44,959 nt of DNA from Verrucomicrobiaceae bacterium (GTDB lineage Bacteria > Verrucomicrobiota > Verrucomicrobiia > Verrucomicrobiales > Verrucomicrobiaceae). The number at the start of each line of letters is the position of its first letter. The stretch's first letter is position 1. Position numbers and translations under genes: made by a program. Positions 23,927-32,964 of the stretch are shown in pieces. The stretch spans positions 1-44,959 of the forward strand of contig JAEUHK010000033.1 in the NCBI GenBank assembly GCA_016795465.1, given 5' to 3'. Under the pieces are notes generated by a model. The model was not told where the DNA came from, did not search any database, and saw only the letters and a list, made by a program, of their open reading frames with translations.

Positions 23927-24883
23927 ATGCGATTTCTCCCCTTCCCTGCCCTTCTAGCTTTGTTTTGCGTTTCGATGCCTTTGGCCCGCGCCGCGGTCAA
24001 CGAGGTCGAAAAACTGGCTGAGGACGTTTACTTCCACGAAGGCGAGATCCGCCCCTCCGGCCACTGCAACAACGGCTGGATCGTGTTTGAGGATCATGTG
24101 CTCGTGATTGATGCGAACTTCCCCTCCGGTGCCCGTGTGATCATCCCGAAGATCGAGGCCATCACGAGCAAACCGGTGCGCTTTACCTTCGACACCCATC
24201 ACCACGGCGACCACGCCTACGGCAATCAGGTGTGGGCAGACAAGGGAGCGACACCCGTGGCGCATGAAAACGCCCTCGCGCAGATGAAGAAGTATGAAAC
24301 CGGTCTCGCGGGCGGACCTCCTGGCCGCTGGGAGGATGCTGCAAAGAACCGCAAAGACCTCCGCGAGAGCAAGCTGAAGGCTCCCACCCTGCTCTACCGC
24401 ACGGAGATGATCTTCGATGATGGCAAGCACCGCGTGGAACTGCTGCACTTTGGCACCGCGCACACGCCGGGCGATGGCTGGGCCTGGCTGCCGAATGAAA
24501 AAATCCTCTTCAGCGGCGATGCCTGCGTGAACGGCCCCTACAACTACACCGGCGATGGCAACATCGGCGACTGGATCAAGACCCTCGAAGCCGTGAAGAA
24601 GCTCGGACCGAAGATCGTCTGCCCCGGTCACGGTCCGCGTGGCGGTCCGGAATTGCTCGAAGATCAGCAAGCCTTCTTCATCGCCCTGCAAGATGAAGTG
24701 AAGAAGCTCGCGGGCAAAACACCGGTGCAGGCGGAAGCTGCCGTGCCCACCATCATGGCCACGCTGAAGAAGAATCCACGCATCGCCCGTTACGCTGGCA
24801 ATTTCCTCCCTGCTCAGGTCGAAAAAGCCTTCATCGAGCAAGGCGGGCAGCCTTTCCCGAAAGCGGACATTCCGGTGAAATAG
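23927..24883 (+). CDS. Exported metallo-beta-lactamase-fold hydrolase
   Basis: 318 residues. A signal peptide (FLPFPALLALFCVSMPLARA) precedes the MBL fold. The zinc-binding signature HxHxDH is THHHGDHAYGN (H91, H93, D95, H96); later ligands are in FGTAHTPGDGWAWLP, LFSGDACVNG and VCPGHGPRGG. The family includes lactamases and general hydrolases; the substrate is not readable, and nothing specifies a beta-lactamase. It is divergent from the HtrA pair. Confidence 0.88.
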   Translation: MRFLPFPALLALFCVSMPLARAAVNEVEKLAEDVYFHEGEIRPSGHCNNGWIVFEDHVLVIDANFPSGARVIIPKIEAITSKPVRFTFDTHHHGDHAYGNQVWADKGATPVAHENALAQMKKYETGLAGGPPGRWEDAAKNRKDLRESKLKAPTLLYRTEMIFDDGKHRVELLHFGTAHTPGDGWAWLPNEKILFSGDACVNGPYNYTGDGNIGDWIKTLEAVKKLGPKIVCPGHGPRGGPELLEDQQAFFIALQDEVKKLAGKTPVQAEAAVPTIMATLKKNPRIARYAGNFLPAQVEKAFIEQGGQPFPKADIPVK

Positions 24884-24890
24884 CCGGTGA

Positions 24891-25052
24891 TCACTTCTTC
24901 GAGTCTTCGCCGTCCTGCGGCTTCTTTTTCGCGGGCTGCGGAAACTTCGGTGGCGGGATGAACCCTCCGCCAGAGCCACCTGACCACTTGGGTGCCCCTC
25001 CACCAGCCTTGAAGGGCCGCGGAGAGCGGTTGTTCTGTTTCTGACTGCGCAT
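24891..25052 (-). CDS. Possible small basic proline/glycine-rich protein
   Basis: 53 residues from the ATG at 25052: MRSQKQNNRSPRPFKAGGGA and a PPPKFPQPAKKKPQDG tail. The ATG is 12 bp after the stop of the upstream gene, so a second cistron is plausible. No domain is recognised and the composition is low-complexity. Confidence 0.4.
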   Translation of the reverse strand: MRSQKQNNRSPRPFKAGGGAPKWSGGSGGGFIPPPKFPQPAKKKPQDGEDSKK

Positions 25053-25063
25053 GGCTGTGAAGC

Positions 25064-25843
25064 TTATTTCTTGCCGCCGATCCACTCGACGCTCACGACG
25101 GAATCGATCTCCATTTTGCCACCGGCCTCAGGCATGTTCTCCGTGCTCTTCTTCCAGGTCACACGGCATTTCTTGCCAACATAGGCCTGCGGGTTCTCCA
25201 CGACCTTGTCGATGGCATCGTTGGTCTTCAAAAGGAAGAAGGACAGCTCCTCGCCGCTTTTTGAGGTCATGTTCCAGTGAAAGTAATCGCCCTCTTCGAT
25301 GCCAGTGAAGGTGCCCTCGACCACCTTCGCGGCCGCAGCCTTGCCCTTGGTGCCCGCTTTGCCCTTTTTCAGCGCGGCGACGAAGGCTTTGCAGTTCTGC
25401 GTGAGGCTCTCGGTCATCGACTGGTAGTCCTCGCCATGAAAAACCGGCGCGGGCTTCTCGGTGGTGAGCCATTTGAAGATCTCGCCATCTTTGAAATACA
25501 GACGCTCCTCGACCTTGGCACCGCGTTTGCCGCTTTCAGTCGTCTTGAACCAAGTGCTGTAAACAAACAGCGGCTGCTCATTCTCCAAATAATACTCCAC
25601 CGGTCCGCTGCCATCGTCACCGCAGATCGCCACGATCTTCTTCACCTCGCCGTTTTGAAGGAAGCCTGTCAGCGCAAACTCAGTCGGCTCGTCCTTATGG
25701 CTCGCGGTGACCTTCTGCATGGCCGCCTCGGCTTCGTTGATGGCATTGTAAACCGCACGATGATGCGCGGTGTCACTCTGGCCTGAGGCAGGCGAGGCGA
25801 GTGAAATGAATGTGGCTAGGGCGAGCAGAGGGAGAGCTTTCAT
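25064..25843 (-). CDS. Exported protein of unknown function
   Basis: 259 residues. The signal peptide is MKALPLLALATFISLASPAS with likely cleavage before QSD; the ATG at 25843 is chosen over one six codons upstream for that reason. The mature protein has an acidic/mixed first part (LENEQPLFVYSTWFKTTES) and a second beta-rich domain (EGTFTGIEEGDYFHWNMTSK, VGKKCRVTWKKST). No family is recognised. Confidence 0.7.
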   Translation of the reverse strand: MKALPLLALATFISLASPASGQSDTAHHRAVYNAINEAEAAMQKVTASHKDEPTEFALTGFLQNGEVKKIVAICGDDGSGPVEYYLENEQPLFVYSTWFKTTESGKRGAKVEERLYFKDGEIFKWLTTEKPAPVFHGEDYQSMTESLTQNCKAFVAALKKGKAGTKGKAAAAKVVEGTFTGIEEGDYFHWNMTSKSGEELSFFLLKTNDAIDKVVENPQAYVGKKCRVTWKKSTENMPEAGGKMEIDSVVSVEWIGGKK

Positions 25844-25947
25844 GCGCAGCCGATGAAGCATCGGAAACCCGCCAGCGGCAACTTTTTCCCCTCGTTGGCA
25901 GCTTTTTCACCCCAACGGAACACTTGCACGACCGCCTGCCGGACGGC

Positions 25948-27534
25948 ATGAAAAGCCCCTCCATGAAGCCCTTCTACATCACGACCGCCATCGACTACAC
26001 CAACGCGCCGCCGCACATCGGCCACGCGTATGAAAAGGTGCTCGCCGATGTCATGGCCCGCTTTCAGCGGCTCAATGGTCGCGAAGTGTACTTCCTCACC
26101 GGAGTCGATCAGCACGGCCAGAAGGTGCAGAAGAGTGCCGAAAAGGCCGGTCAAAGCCCCGCGGAGTTCGTCGAGGGCGTCACGAAGCATTTCACCGCGC
26201 TGTGGGACAAATTGAACGTGCGTTTCGACGGCTGGGCCGCCACCACGGACGATCGTCACAAGCGCGTCGTGCGTGCGATGCTGCAAAAGCTCCACGATTG
26301 CGGCCAGCTTTATAAAAAGAGCTACGCGGGCTTTTACTCCGTGCGTCAGGAGCAGTTCCTCACGGACAAGGAACGCGGCCCCGACGGCCAGTTTGGCGAG
26401 GATTGGGGCGAGGTGGTGGAGCTGGAGGAGGAGAATTGGTATTTCCGCCTCAGCGATCACGTCGAGTGGCTGAAGGGTCACATCCGCAGTCATCCCGATT
26501 TCATCTACCCGCCGCATCGCGCGAATGATGTGCTGAACTCGCTCGAAGGCACGCCACAGGACCTATGCATCAGCCGACCCATCGAGCGACTGAGCTGGGG
26601 AATTCCCCTGCCCTTTGACGAGCGTTTTGTGAACTATGTGTGGTTCGATGCGCTCTCGAACTACATCACCTTCGCCGGTTATCTGGCCGACGAATGCGGC
26701 AACGAAGGCCTGCCAAAATTTGAGACCATCTGGCCCGCCGACGCCGAAATCATCGGCAAGGACATCCTCGTGCCCGCGCATGCTGTTTACTGGCCGATCA
26801 TGCTTCACGCGCTCGGTTTCCCGGATGAGCAGATCCCGAAACTCGTCGTCCACGGCTGGTGGAATGTGAAAGGGGCCAAAATGAGCAAGAGCCTCGGCAA
26901 CGTCATCGACCCGAACGTGCTCTCGGACACCTTCACGCCCGATGGCCTGCGCTATTACCTCATGCGCGACATCGCCACCGGCTACGATGCTGACTTTAGC
27001 GATGAGCGCATCATCATGAGCTACAACAAGGAGCTCGCCGGTGGCCTGGGCAATTTGCTCAACCGCTCGATCAACATGGCGCAGAAGTATCGCAGCGGCG
27101 TGCTGACGCCCGGAGACTACGATGACGATGAAAACAAGGCGCTGCGCCAGACGGTGGCCGAGGCGGTGCCTGCCTACATTGAGAAGATGAGCGGCTGGGA
27201 CATCCACGAAGGCATCGCTGCCGCGTGGAAGATCGTTTCGCACGCCAATGCCTTCGTCGATAGCACGAAGCCCTTCTCGCTGGCCAAAGATCCTGCGCAG
27301 GCTGGGCGACTCGACAGCGTGCTCTACCACCTCGCCGAGGCTTTGACGCATGTGAGCGTGCTTTTGAATCCCATCATGCCCACCGCCATGGCCGCCGCCC
27401 GTGCCCAGATCGGCTGGACGATGCCGGAAGGCTTCCTCGTGGGCGATTTGAAATGGGGCCTGCTCGCCAGCGGCCATCAACTCGGCACACCGACGCCGCT
27501 TTTCCCGCGTCTCGAGATCGTGGAGGAGAAGTGA
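25948..27534 (+). CDS. metG: Methionyl-tRNA synthetase
   Basis: 528 residues. Class Ia synthetase: the HIGH-type motif is PPHIGHAYEKV, the KMSKS loop GAKMSKSLGN. The connecting insert between (about residues 125-160, FYSVRQEQFLTDKERGPDGQ) lacks the cysteine knuckles that bind zinc in many MetG proteins. There is no C-terminal tRNA-binding (Trbp111-like) domain, as in the shorter MetG type. The start is ATG 25948, with ATG 25963 (MKPFYITT) the alternative. Confidence 0.96.
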   Translation: MKSPSMKPFYITTAIDYTNAPPHIGHAYEKVLADVMARFQRLNGREVYFLTGVDQHGQKVQKSAEKAGQSPAEFVEGVTKHFTALWDKLNVRFDGWAATTDDRHKRVVRAMLQKLHDCGQLYKKSYAGFYSVRQEQFLTDKERGPDGQFGEDWGEVVELEEENWYFRLSDHVEWLKGHIRSHPDFIYPPHRANDVLNSLEGTPQDLCISRPIERLSWGIPLPFDERFVNYVWFDALSNYITFAGYLADECGNEGLPKFETIWPADAEIIGKDILVPAHAVYWPIMLHALGFPDEQIPKLVVHGWWNVKGAKMSKSLGNVIDPNVLSDTFTPDGLRYYLMRDIATGYDADFSDERIIMSYNKELAGGLGNLLNRSINMAQKYRSGVLTPGDYDDDENKALRQTVAEAVPAYIEKMSGWDIHEGIAAAWKIVSHANAFVDSTKPFSLAKDPAQAGRLDSVLYHLAEALTHVSVLLNPIMPTAMAAARAQIGWTMPEGFLVGDLKWGLLASGHQLGTPTPLFPRLEIVEEK

Positions 27535-27549
27535 TCCACTGAACCGCTC

Positions 27550-28197
27550 TTATTTGGCGGCAGCGGCCTCCACTTCAATGTGGAGGTCGTCGAAGTAGAT
27601 CGGCGTGTTGGAGTAAGGCGTGGCCCAGAGCGTGCATTTGCCCTGGCCTTTGAGGCCGGTGACTTCCTGTTTGAGAACGGGCTCGGCTGGCTTTTCCGCT
27701 TTGTCCGGCCAGGCGAAGGCCTTCGCGGTCCATTTGTCCCCCTCGCCTTTCGTGACCTCCAAGCGGACGTTCAGCCAGGCATCGCTGGTCCAGGCAAAAG
27801 GAGCTGTGGCGAGCGATTGATCGCCGCGGACAAGCTCGATCTGCTTCTTGGCCGGGTTCACATAAAGGCGTGGGCCGTTCATGCCATGCACACTGATGCC
27901 GAAGCGGGGCGAACTGCGGCCTTTCTTGCTGGCGAAGACACGGGCCTGAATCACCGCATTTCCAGCGGCGGAGTCGCCGAGCTGGGCGCTGGCCTCGACG
28001 AGCTCGGTGCCGGGATCGATCATGATGGCCTTGCCGCCGTCTTTGTCGGCGATGGAGACCTTTCCATCGAGGACGAAGACCTCGGCAGGCACCTCGCCCG
28101 CAGTCCAGGCATCACAGTTGATGTCGAACTTCTTCACCTCCTGCGCGGTGGCAGGAAGGGCGGCGGCAGCGAGGAGGCAGACGAGGGCTTTTTTCAT
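27550..28197 (-). CDS. Secreted beta-sandwich protein, unknown function
   Basis: 215 residues. Signal peptide MKKALVCLLAAAALPATAQ, then a concanavalin-like (laminin G/3-keto-glycoside hydrolase-type) fold: IQARVFASKKGRSSPRFGIS, LYVNPAKKQIELVRGDQ, DAWLNVRLEVTKGEGDKW, and the close FDDLHIEVE. Such proteins bind or cleave sugars in Planctomycetes/Verrucomicrobia; no catalytic residues are assigned. It follows the aldolase gene by 22 bp on the same strand. A decayed relative is at 20574-20666. Confidence 0.7.
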   Translation of the reverse strand: MKKALVCLLAAAALPATAQEVKKFDINCDAWTAGEVPAEVFVLDGKVSIADKDGGKAIMIDPGTELVEASAQLGDSAAGNAVIQARVFASKKGRSSPRFGISVHGMNGPRLYVNPAKKQIELVRGDQSLATAPFAWTSDAWLNVRLEVTKGEGDKWTAKAFAWPDKAEKPAEPVLKQEVTGLKGQGKCTLWATPYSNTPIYFDDLHIEVEAAAAK

Positions 28198-28219
28198 GGC
28201 GGGGACAGCCGAAACTGGC

Positions 28220-29017
28220 TCAGCGCACGGGTTCTTTCAGCAGCGCGAGGGCTTCGAGAGCGGAGGCGTCCTCGTGAACGATGGCGGCGAGGCTGCGGGC
28301 GATGGCGGCAGGGTTTTTGTGCTGCCAGACGTTGCGCCCGATGGCGATGCCAGCGGCTCCGGCCTCCATGGCATCTTCGACGGTCTTGAGAAGGTCCGTG
28401 TCGTCATTCATGGCGGGGCCGCCGAGGATGATGATCGGCACAAAGCAGTTCTCGACGATGCGGCGGAAGTCATCCGGCGACTTCGCATCCACCGGATACG
28501 GCGTCTTCACGACATCGGCGCCGATCTCCGCGGCCATGCGGGTGGCAAACTTGATGTTCTCGCAGGTGTACTTGTCCTTCACGCCGAGGCCGTAAGGCAG
28601 CGCTTCGATGATCACCGGGATGTCGGTGTCCATGCTGCCGCGGATGAGCTCGGCGTTTTCCTGCAGGTTCACGTTCTCGTAGGCGATGCCGGGGTAAAGC
28701 ATGCTCATGACGGCATTCGCGCCGACCATTTCAGCATCTTCGCAGTCCCACATGGCAATGCTGCCGGCGCCGTGACCTTCGGTGCGGGTATTGTAAACGT
28801 CCGCACGGAGGCAGATGCCCTTCCCGGCGAGGATGTCCCCTGCCCGCAGTGCCACGCCGAGGTTCATGACGTAGCCGTCCACGAACTCATTGACCTTCTC
28901 GACCATGGCGAAGGGGTTTTCGAGGCCCGGCACCGGAATGGCGCAGCCGTGGTCGATGGGCAGAATGACGGTCTTGCCGTCGCGGAAGAAGGTTTCGAGA
29001 TTTTCCTGTCGGTTCAT
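28220..29017 (-). CDS. DhnA/LsrF-type class I aldolase
   Basis: 265 residues. TIM barrel of the DeoC/LsrF/FbaB superfamily, which forms a Schiff base. Motifs: GKTVILPIDHGCAIP, GADVVKTPYPVDAK (catalytic lysine), PIIILGGPAMND, GIAIGRNVWQHKNP. It is either a fructose-bisphosphate aldolase or an aldolase of a related sugar phosphate; family members also make aromatic precursors in archaea. No signal peptide. Likely cotranscribed with the secreted protein 22 bp downstream. Confidence 0.88.
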   Translation of the reverse strand: MNRQENLETFFRDGKTVILPIDHGCAIPVPGLENPFAMVEKVNEFVDGYVMNLGVALRAGDILAGKGICLRADVYNTRTEGHGAGSIAMWDCEDAEMVGANAVMSMLYPGIAYENVNLQENAELIRGSMDTDIPVIIEALPYGLGVKDKYTCENIKFATRMAAEIGADVVKTPYPVDAKSPDDFRRIVENCFVPIIILGGPAMNDDTDLLKTVEDAMEAGAAGIAIGRNVWQHKNPAAIARSLAAIVHEDASALEALALLKEPVR

Positions 29018-29143
29018 GAGGGGACCTTTTTCATGCCTGCGATGCCCTGCCCTTGCAATGAGGAATTCAGCCGCGGCATCCCCCCCTCCTTGATGAAATT
29101 AGGCTTGCCGCGGCAAAGTCCTCCGTGGTTTCATCCACGCCTC

Positions 29144-29878
29144 ATGTCCGCACCTCTCGCTGAATTCCTCGGCACCATGCTGCTCATCCTGCTGGGCGAC
29201 GGCGTCGTCGCCAATGTCGTTCTCAGACAGACCAAAGGCCACGACGCAGGCTGGATCGTCATCACCACCGGCTGGGCCCTGGCCGTGACCGTGGCGGTTT
29301 ACTGCACGAACGCCATCAGCGGTGCGCACCTCAATCCCGCGGTCACCGTGGGCCTCGCCAGCATCGGCAAATTCTCCTGGAGCCTCGTCCCGGCCTACCT
29401 TGCGGCGCAGATGGCCGGGGCCTTCGCGGGCGCGGTGCTCGTGTGGCTGGTGTACCTGCCGCATTGGCGTGCCACCAGCGATGCGGGGGCGAAGCTCGCG
29501 GTCTTTTGCACCGGCCCGGCCATTCGTCACACGGCCTCCAACCTCATCGGCGAGATCATCGGCACCTTCGTGCTTGTCCTCGGCGTGCTCGCGGTGCTGT
29601 CCCCGGCGAATCTCGTGCCCGGCAGCGGCTTTGACAAAGGCCTCTCCCCTGCCCTCGTCGGCGTGATCGTCTGGTCCATCGGCCTCTCGCTCGGCGGCAC
29701 CACCGGTTACGCCATCAATCCCGCACGCGATCTCGGGCCGCGTCTCGCCCATCTCGTGCTGCCCATTCCGGGCAAAGGCGGCTGCGATTGGGGCTACGCG
29801 TGGATTCCCGTGCTCGGCCCGGTGATCGGCGGCGTGCTCGCGGCGCAGGTTTATACTTCGCTCTGGCCCGCGGTTTGA
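29144..29878 (+). CDS. MIP-family glycerol facilitator-like channel
   Basis: 244 residues, six membrane helices plus two half-helices. The two NPA boxes are SGAHLNPAVT and GYAINPARDLGPRL. Aspartate after the second NPAR is the glycerol-facilitator (GlpF) form rather than the water-only aquaporin form. Divergent from the aldolase gene. The start at 29144 is the ATG before SAPLAEFLGTMLL. Confidence 0.93.
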   Translation: MSAPLAEFLGTMLLILLGDGVVANVVLRQTKGHDAGWIVITTGWALAVTVAVYCTNAISGAHLNPAVTVGLASIGKFSWSLVPAYLAAQMAGAFAGAVLVWLVYLPHWRATSDAGAKLAVFCTGPAIRHTASNLIGEIIGTFVLVLGVLAVLSPANLVPGSGFDKGLSPALVGVIVWSIGLSLGGTTGYAINPARDLGPRLAHLVLPIPGKGGCDWGYAWIPVLGPVIGGVLAAQVYTSLWPAV

Positions 29879-29999
29879 GTCGCAAAGGCGTTCATTCATG
29901 CAATGAAGGGCTTTCATTCATTCTGGCCGCACGCAGGCGGATCATGGGTTGCCATCACCGGAGCGGCGGGTAGTCTCCGCCACCCCTCACCCCGAAAAA

Positions 30000-31541
30000 A
30001 TGCCCGATCTGGAAAACCCCTTCCAAGAGACCCTGCTCTCCCGTCACCGTGCTGAGCCCTGCACCGTCGTCATCTTTGGTGCCACCGGCGATCTCACCAA
30101 TCGCAAGCTCATCCCCGCTTTCTACAACATCGCCGCCTGCGGCGACCTGCCGCCGCAGTTCAAGGTCGTCGGCTTTGCCCGTCGCGACAAATCGGACGAG
30201 GTCTTCCGCAGCGAGCTGGAGGCCGGCAACCGCAAGAACAGCCGCCAGGGCCACAGCGACGAGCTTTGGGAAAGCTTCTCCCGCTGCATCCACTACCACC
30301 GCAGCGAGTTCGAGGACCCCGCCGGGTATGTGAACCTCAAGCTGCTGCTCGACAAATTCGATCACGAGCGTGGCACGCCTGCCAACCGCCTCTTTTACCT
30401 CGCCTCCGCCCCCGAGGCCTTCAAATCGATCCTCGAGATGCTCCGCGCCACCGGCCTGAACGAAGGCGTCGGCGGCAAATGGGCCCGCGTCGTCTGTGAA
30501 AAGCCCTTCGGCAAGGATCTCGCCTCCGCACGGGCGCTGAACGAAGTCGTCAACGCCACCTTCCACGAGAGCGACACCTACCGCATCGACCATTACCTCG
30601 GCAAAGAGACCGCCCAGAACATCATGGTGCTGCGTTTCGCCAATGCGCTCTTCGAGCCGAACTGGAACTCCCGCTACATCGACCACATCCAGATCACCTG
30701 CGCCGAGAATCTCGGCATGGAAGGCGGCCGCGGCGGCTATTACGACACCGCCGGTGCCCTGCGTGACATGGTTCAAAACCATCTCTTCCAGCTCCTCAGC
30801 CTCGTGGCCATGGAACCGCCGACCGATCTCAGCGCCGACAGCGTGCGCGATGAGAAGGTGAAGGTCATCCGCGCCCTCCGCCCGCTCGTCGGCCCGGAGG
30901 CCGTCGGGCAGAATGTCATCCGCGCCCAATACACCGCCGGCAGCGTCGATGGGGCACCGCGGGTCGGTTATCGTCAGGAAGACCGCGTGAATCCCGAATC
31001 GAAGACCGAGGCCTATGTGGCGCTGCGTCTCTTCATCGACACCTGGCGCTGGCAGGGCGTGCCTTTCTACATCCGCGTCGGCAAGCAGCTCCCCAAAAAG
31101 GCCACCGAGATCAGCATTCATTTCAAAAAGCCGCCGCAGGTGCCGTTTGCCACCTCCAAGCTGCTCAAAAACAGCGAGAACACCCTCGTCATCCGCATCC
31201 AGCCCGATGAAGGCATCGCCCTGCGCATCCTCTGCAAGCAGCCCGGCCAGGCCATGCGCATGCAGCAGGTGAAGCTCGACTTCCGTTACTCCTCCAGCTT
31301 TGGCAAAGCCAGCCCCGAGGCCTACGAGCGCCTGCTCCTCGATGCCATGGCCGGCGATGCCACCCTCTTCGCCCGCCGCGATGAGGTCGAGAACGCCTGG
31401 AAGTTCATCGACGAGATCGAGCACGCCTGGCATCAGGCCGCCACGCCTCCCCCCATGTGCGAATACCCCGCCGGCAGTTGGGGCCCGAAAGAAGCCGACG
31501 ACCTCCTCGGCCAGGACGGCCGCGAGTGGCGACTCCTCTGA
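30000..31541 (+). CDS. zwf: Glucose-6-phosphate 1-dehydrogenase
   Basis: 513 residues. First enzyme of the oxidative pentose phosphate pathway: glucose 6-phosphate to 6-phosphogluconolactone with NADP. The Rossmann motif is VVIFGATGDLTNRKLIPAFY; the catalytic motif is DTYRIDHYLGKETAQNI; also KPFGKDLASARALN and VPFYIRVGKQLP. The start at 30000 follows the aquaporin by 121 bp. The gap holds TTCATTCATGCAATGAA words. Confidence 0.97.
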   Translation: MPDLENPFQETLLSRHRAEPCTVVIFGATGDLTNRKLIPAFYNIAACGDLPPQFKVVGFARRDKSDEVFRSELEAGNRKNSRQGHSDELWESFSRCIHYHRSEFEDPAGYVNLKLLLDKFDHERGTPANRLFYLASAPEAFKSILEMLRATGLNEGVGGKWARVVCEKPFGKDLASARALNEVVNATFHESDTYRIDHYLGKETAQNIMVLRFANALFEPNWNSRYIDHIQITCAENLGMEGGRGGYYDTAGALRDMVQNHLFQLLSLVAMEPPTDLSADSVRDEKVKVIRALRPLVGPEAVGQNVIRAQYTAGSVDGAPRVGYRQEDRVNPESKTEAYVALRLFIDTWRWQGVPFYIRVGKQLPKKATEISIHFKKPPQVPFATSKLLKNSENTLVIRIQPDEGIALRILCKQPGQAMRMQQVKLDFRYSSSFGKASPEAYERLLLDAMAGDATLFARRDEVENAWKFIDEIEHAWHQAATPPPMCEYPAGSWGPKEADDLLGQDGREWRLL

Positions 31542-31594
31542 GTTCGTAGTTCGGGATTCGCTTCGCAGCAGCCTGCGCCTTGGGTTCTGTAGTC

Positions 31595-31608
31595 CCGCCT
31601 TCAGGCGG
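31595..31608. repeat. Short palindrome CCGCCTTCAGGCGG
   Basis: A perfect 6-bp stem with a 2-nt loop, in the context TGTAGTCCCGCCTTCAGGCG. It resembles REP-like words in this group of bacteria (recollection, not checked). Single copy here. Confidence 0.5.
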
Positions 31609-31689
31609 TCCGGAAGGGCGGCCACTCCTTGTATGAGTGGCATCGTCCTGATTTCGAGACGATTTAGACAGCGGCTTGGAACTCAGGCT

Positions 31690-31891
31690 GGGGGGTGACG
31701 GCCAACCAGCCTGAGCGCGTGCTGGACAGACCGGGGACACTCATGATCCTTTGAGATCGTCGGACAGCCAGTCGCCCGCACGCCAGGACAAGCTCGAACT
31801 CGAACAGTTGACTGAGCCCGCGTCAGGCATTTGCCCGCCACGGAAGCTCGCATCGCAAGGAAGACGTCGAACACTCAAACTCATTCCATCC
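31690..31891 (+). other. Leader region of the IS110-like element
   Basis: No gene. In IS110-group elements a non-coding bridge RNA is encoded upstream of the transposase at the left end. This 200-bp stretch is in the right place for it, but I cannot define its ends or fold. Confidence 0.3.
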
Positions 31892-32836
31892 ATGAACACC
31901 CACTCTGCCGCTGACGGCGGCGTTGTCTATATCGGCGTGGACATCTCGGCCCAATTGCTCGACATCCACGGCCTGCCCCGCAAGAAGATCACCCGGCTGG
32001 CTAATATCTCTGCCGGTCACACCAAATTTATCGCCGCGCTGCCGCAGGCAGCCCATGTCATCATCGAAGCCTCCGGTGGTTACGAGCAGGGCCTGTGGCT
32101 CTCCTTGCTGCGCGCCGGGAAGGCTGTCAGCAGCCCCCCCCCGGACGTGTGCGCCACTTTGCACGCGCCAGCATGAAGCTGGCGAAAACCGATGCCATTG
32201 ATGCCGCCGTGCTCGCCGCCTTTGGTGCGGCACTCAAGCCGGCAATCGACACTCTGCCCGCTGACTGGGAGCTGGAACTCTCAGACCCCGTGAGCCGCCG
32301 CGAACAGCTCGTGACTGCGCGCGCGATGCAGAAGACCCAGGTGAAGCAGCTCACGCACCCACGCCTCGTTGCCAAGGCAAAGCACTGATCAAAGCCTTCA
32401 GCGCCCAGATCCTCGAACTCAACAAGCTCATCAGAACCGTGCTGGCCGACGAGCAGGCGCAGCAGAAGGCGGCGCGGCTCCAGCAGATGAACGGCATTGG
32501 GCAGGTGGCAGCCGCCACCTTGATGGCCGAACTGCCCGAGTTGGGCAGCCTCAACGACAGTCAAATCGCCTCTTTGGCAGGACTGGCCCCCACCCCTATG
32601 ACAGCGGCCCGATGCGCGGCCTGCGTCACATCCAGGGCGGCCGCAAGAAGGTGCGGCGCGAGCTCTACATGGCAGCGCTGCGCTGCCTTCAGTTCAACGC
32701 CATCCTCAAAGCCTTCTACCAGCGCCTGCTCAAACGCGGCAAACCCTTCAAAGTCGCCATCACCGCCGTCATGCGCAAACTACTCTGCGTGCGAAACCGA
32801 TTGATCGCCGATCCTGACTTTTCCCTTGCCCACTGA
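31892..32836 (+). pseudogene. IS110-family transposase, broken by at least three frameshifts
   Basis: The pieces together spell a full IS110 (DEDD) transposase. N-terminal part: VYIGVDISAQLLDIHGLPRK and HVIIEASGGYEQGLW; then KTDAIDAAVLAAF; C-terminal Transposase_20 part: ARLQQMNGIGQVAAATLMAE and HIQGGRKKVRRELYMAALR. The frame changes within a run of nine C at 32134-32142, again near 32380 (AAGCACTGATC), and again near 32600 (CCCACCCCTATGACAGC). The stop is at 32834-32836. Each change is a single-base indel, so decay or sequencing error could explain it; the C9 run could also slip. Confidence 0.85.
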
Positions 32837-32890
32837 CACAGTTGCTGTCCGCGGCTTGGATCAATGGCGGACGAGAGCGTCCAGCCCTCT

Positions 32891-32963
32891 TGATCTTTCG
32901 TCGAAAACGCCATCCAAAACAACTAACCCAACTTTCCGTGTCCACGTTTTCGACGAAAGATCA
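32891..32963. repeat. Perfect 19-bp inverted repeat
   Basis: TGATCTTTCGTCGAAAACG (32891-32909) and CGTTTTCGACGAAAGATCA (32945-32963) are exact complements, with a 35-nt AT-richer spacer. It lies just before the methyltransferase stop and after the IS110 remnant. It can serve as a bidirectional terminator-like hairpin or a protein binding site. Confidence 0.9.
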
Positions 32964-32964
32964 C

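Noticed and set aside
29955..31643. 562-residue minus-strand frame opposite zwf
   Set aside because: Shadow; zwf has strong motifs and covers the whole region.
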